From Hyphomicrobiaceae bacterium (GTDB taxonomy: Bacteria; Pseudomonadota; Alphaproteobacteria; Rhizobiales; Hyphomicrobiaceae), in assembly GCA_017353825.1 (NCBI GenBank), contig JAFMSC010000242.1, positions 1 to 6,740 on the forward strand: a stretch of DNA of 6,740 nt, given 5' to 3'. This document shows positions 6,551 through 6,740 of this stretch, one piece after another; the stretch's first letter is position 1, and each line of letters starts with the position of its first letter. Under the pieces are notes generated by a model, which saw nothing but the letters and a program-made list of their open reading frames with translations, was not told where the DNA came from and ran no database searches. Both the position numbers and the translations under genes were made by a program.

Positions 6551-6740
6551 CTACCGCTCCAACAGAGGAGTGAGGTCATCGTCGTCATGGGCAGGCTGGG
6601 CATCGGCTTCCGCGCCGCTTTCGGCCTGGATGTCTTCCACCGGGTCGTGCCGTTCCGGCTCGGGCGGTCCCCCGTGTGCGATCTCGAGCGCCGGTGCCTG
6701 CTCGGGCGCGCGGCCGGCGCTGGCCGAGATGAGCTCGGAC
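6551..6740 (-). CDS. traG: C-terminal tail of a probable conjugal coupling protein (TraG/VirD4 type), partial
   Basis: The frame is open from the right edge to a TAG stop at 6553-6551 and gives 62 visible residues. They are hydrophilic, rich in Ala, Pro, Glu and Asp, and end in an acidic stretch HDDDDLTPLLER. No catalytic motif is visible because the ATPase domain would lie beyond position 6740. The call rests mainly on context: in many proteobacterial trb clusters the coupling protein gene directly precedes a CopG-like gene and trbB, and such proteins often end in a variable acidic tail. A coupling protein is an inner-membrane ATPase that hands the relaxase-DNA complex to the type IV channel. 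The stop overlaps a possible GTG start of the next gene by one base, so the two are probably co-translated. The 5' end is missing. The tail alone could belong to another protein, so the name is inferred. Confidence 0.6.
   Translation of the reverse strand, partial: SELISASAGRAPEQAPALEIAHGGPPEPERHDPVEDIQAESGAEADAQPAHDDDDLTPLLER

Noticed and set aside
5845..6603. Minus-strand 252-codon frame overlapping the CopG-like gene and trbB
   Set aside because: It runs out of phase with two well-supported genes and is Arg/Ala/Pro-rich. It is mentioned only as the frame a -1 shift would enter.

Overview
The window is a very GC-rich, densely packed bacterial segment in which every supported gene lies on the minus strand. 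It is part of a P-type (Trb) mating-pair-formation locus, a conjugative type IV secretion system. In transcription order (high to low coordinate) it carries: the 3' end of a probable coupling-protein gene (traG/virD4 type), a CopG-like ribbon-helix-helix protein, trbB, trbC, trbD, trbE, trbJ and the 5' part of trbL. The order, high GC and ATGA-type overlaps suit a proteobacterial integrative conjugative element or plasmid. It resembles what I remember of Tn4371-family and rhizobial-type trb clusters. Alphaproteobacteria are a reasonable guess, Betaproteobacteria are possible, and nothing here fixes the genus or tells ICE from plasmid.

Layout. 6551-6740 holds the acidic C-terminal tail of the putative coupling protein. 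5967-6548 is the CopG-like gene. 4976-5974 is the hexameric traffic ATPase TrbB. 4647-4961 is the pilin TrbC and 4356-4628 the small membrane protein TrbD. 1717-4362 is the large VirB4-type ATPase TrbE, and 995-1720 the periplasmic protein TrbJ. A 138-base gap (857-994) has no credible gene. 2-856 is TrbL, a polytopic inner-membrane channel protein that runs off the left edge. Remaining T4SS genes (trbF, trbG, trbI by family custom) would be expected beyond position 1, and the relaxase and oriT beyond position 6740.

How it works together. TrbB and TrbE power assembly of the TrbC pilus and substrate transfer. TrbD and TrbL form inner-membrane parts of the channel, and TrbJ is an exported accessory (VirB5-like) component. 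TraG would link the relaxase-DNA complex to the channel. Genes overlap by 1-8 bases or are 14-18 bases apart, apart from the trbJ-trbL gap, so they look like one translationally coupled operon. No promoter, terminator, oriT, tRNA, insertion sequence or CRISPR array was seen.

This is a recognisable transfer module, not a new system. Points worth a second look are the missing trbK between trbJ and trbL, the conserved but unexplained CopG-like gene with an in-frame slippery A-tract, the proline/alanine-rich tail of TrbE, and a 12-base sequence repeated before trbE and trbJ. The long plus-strand reading frames, including one over 1,100 codons, are antisense shadows of these genes.
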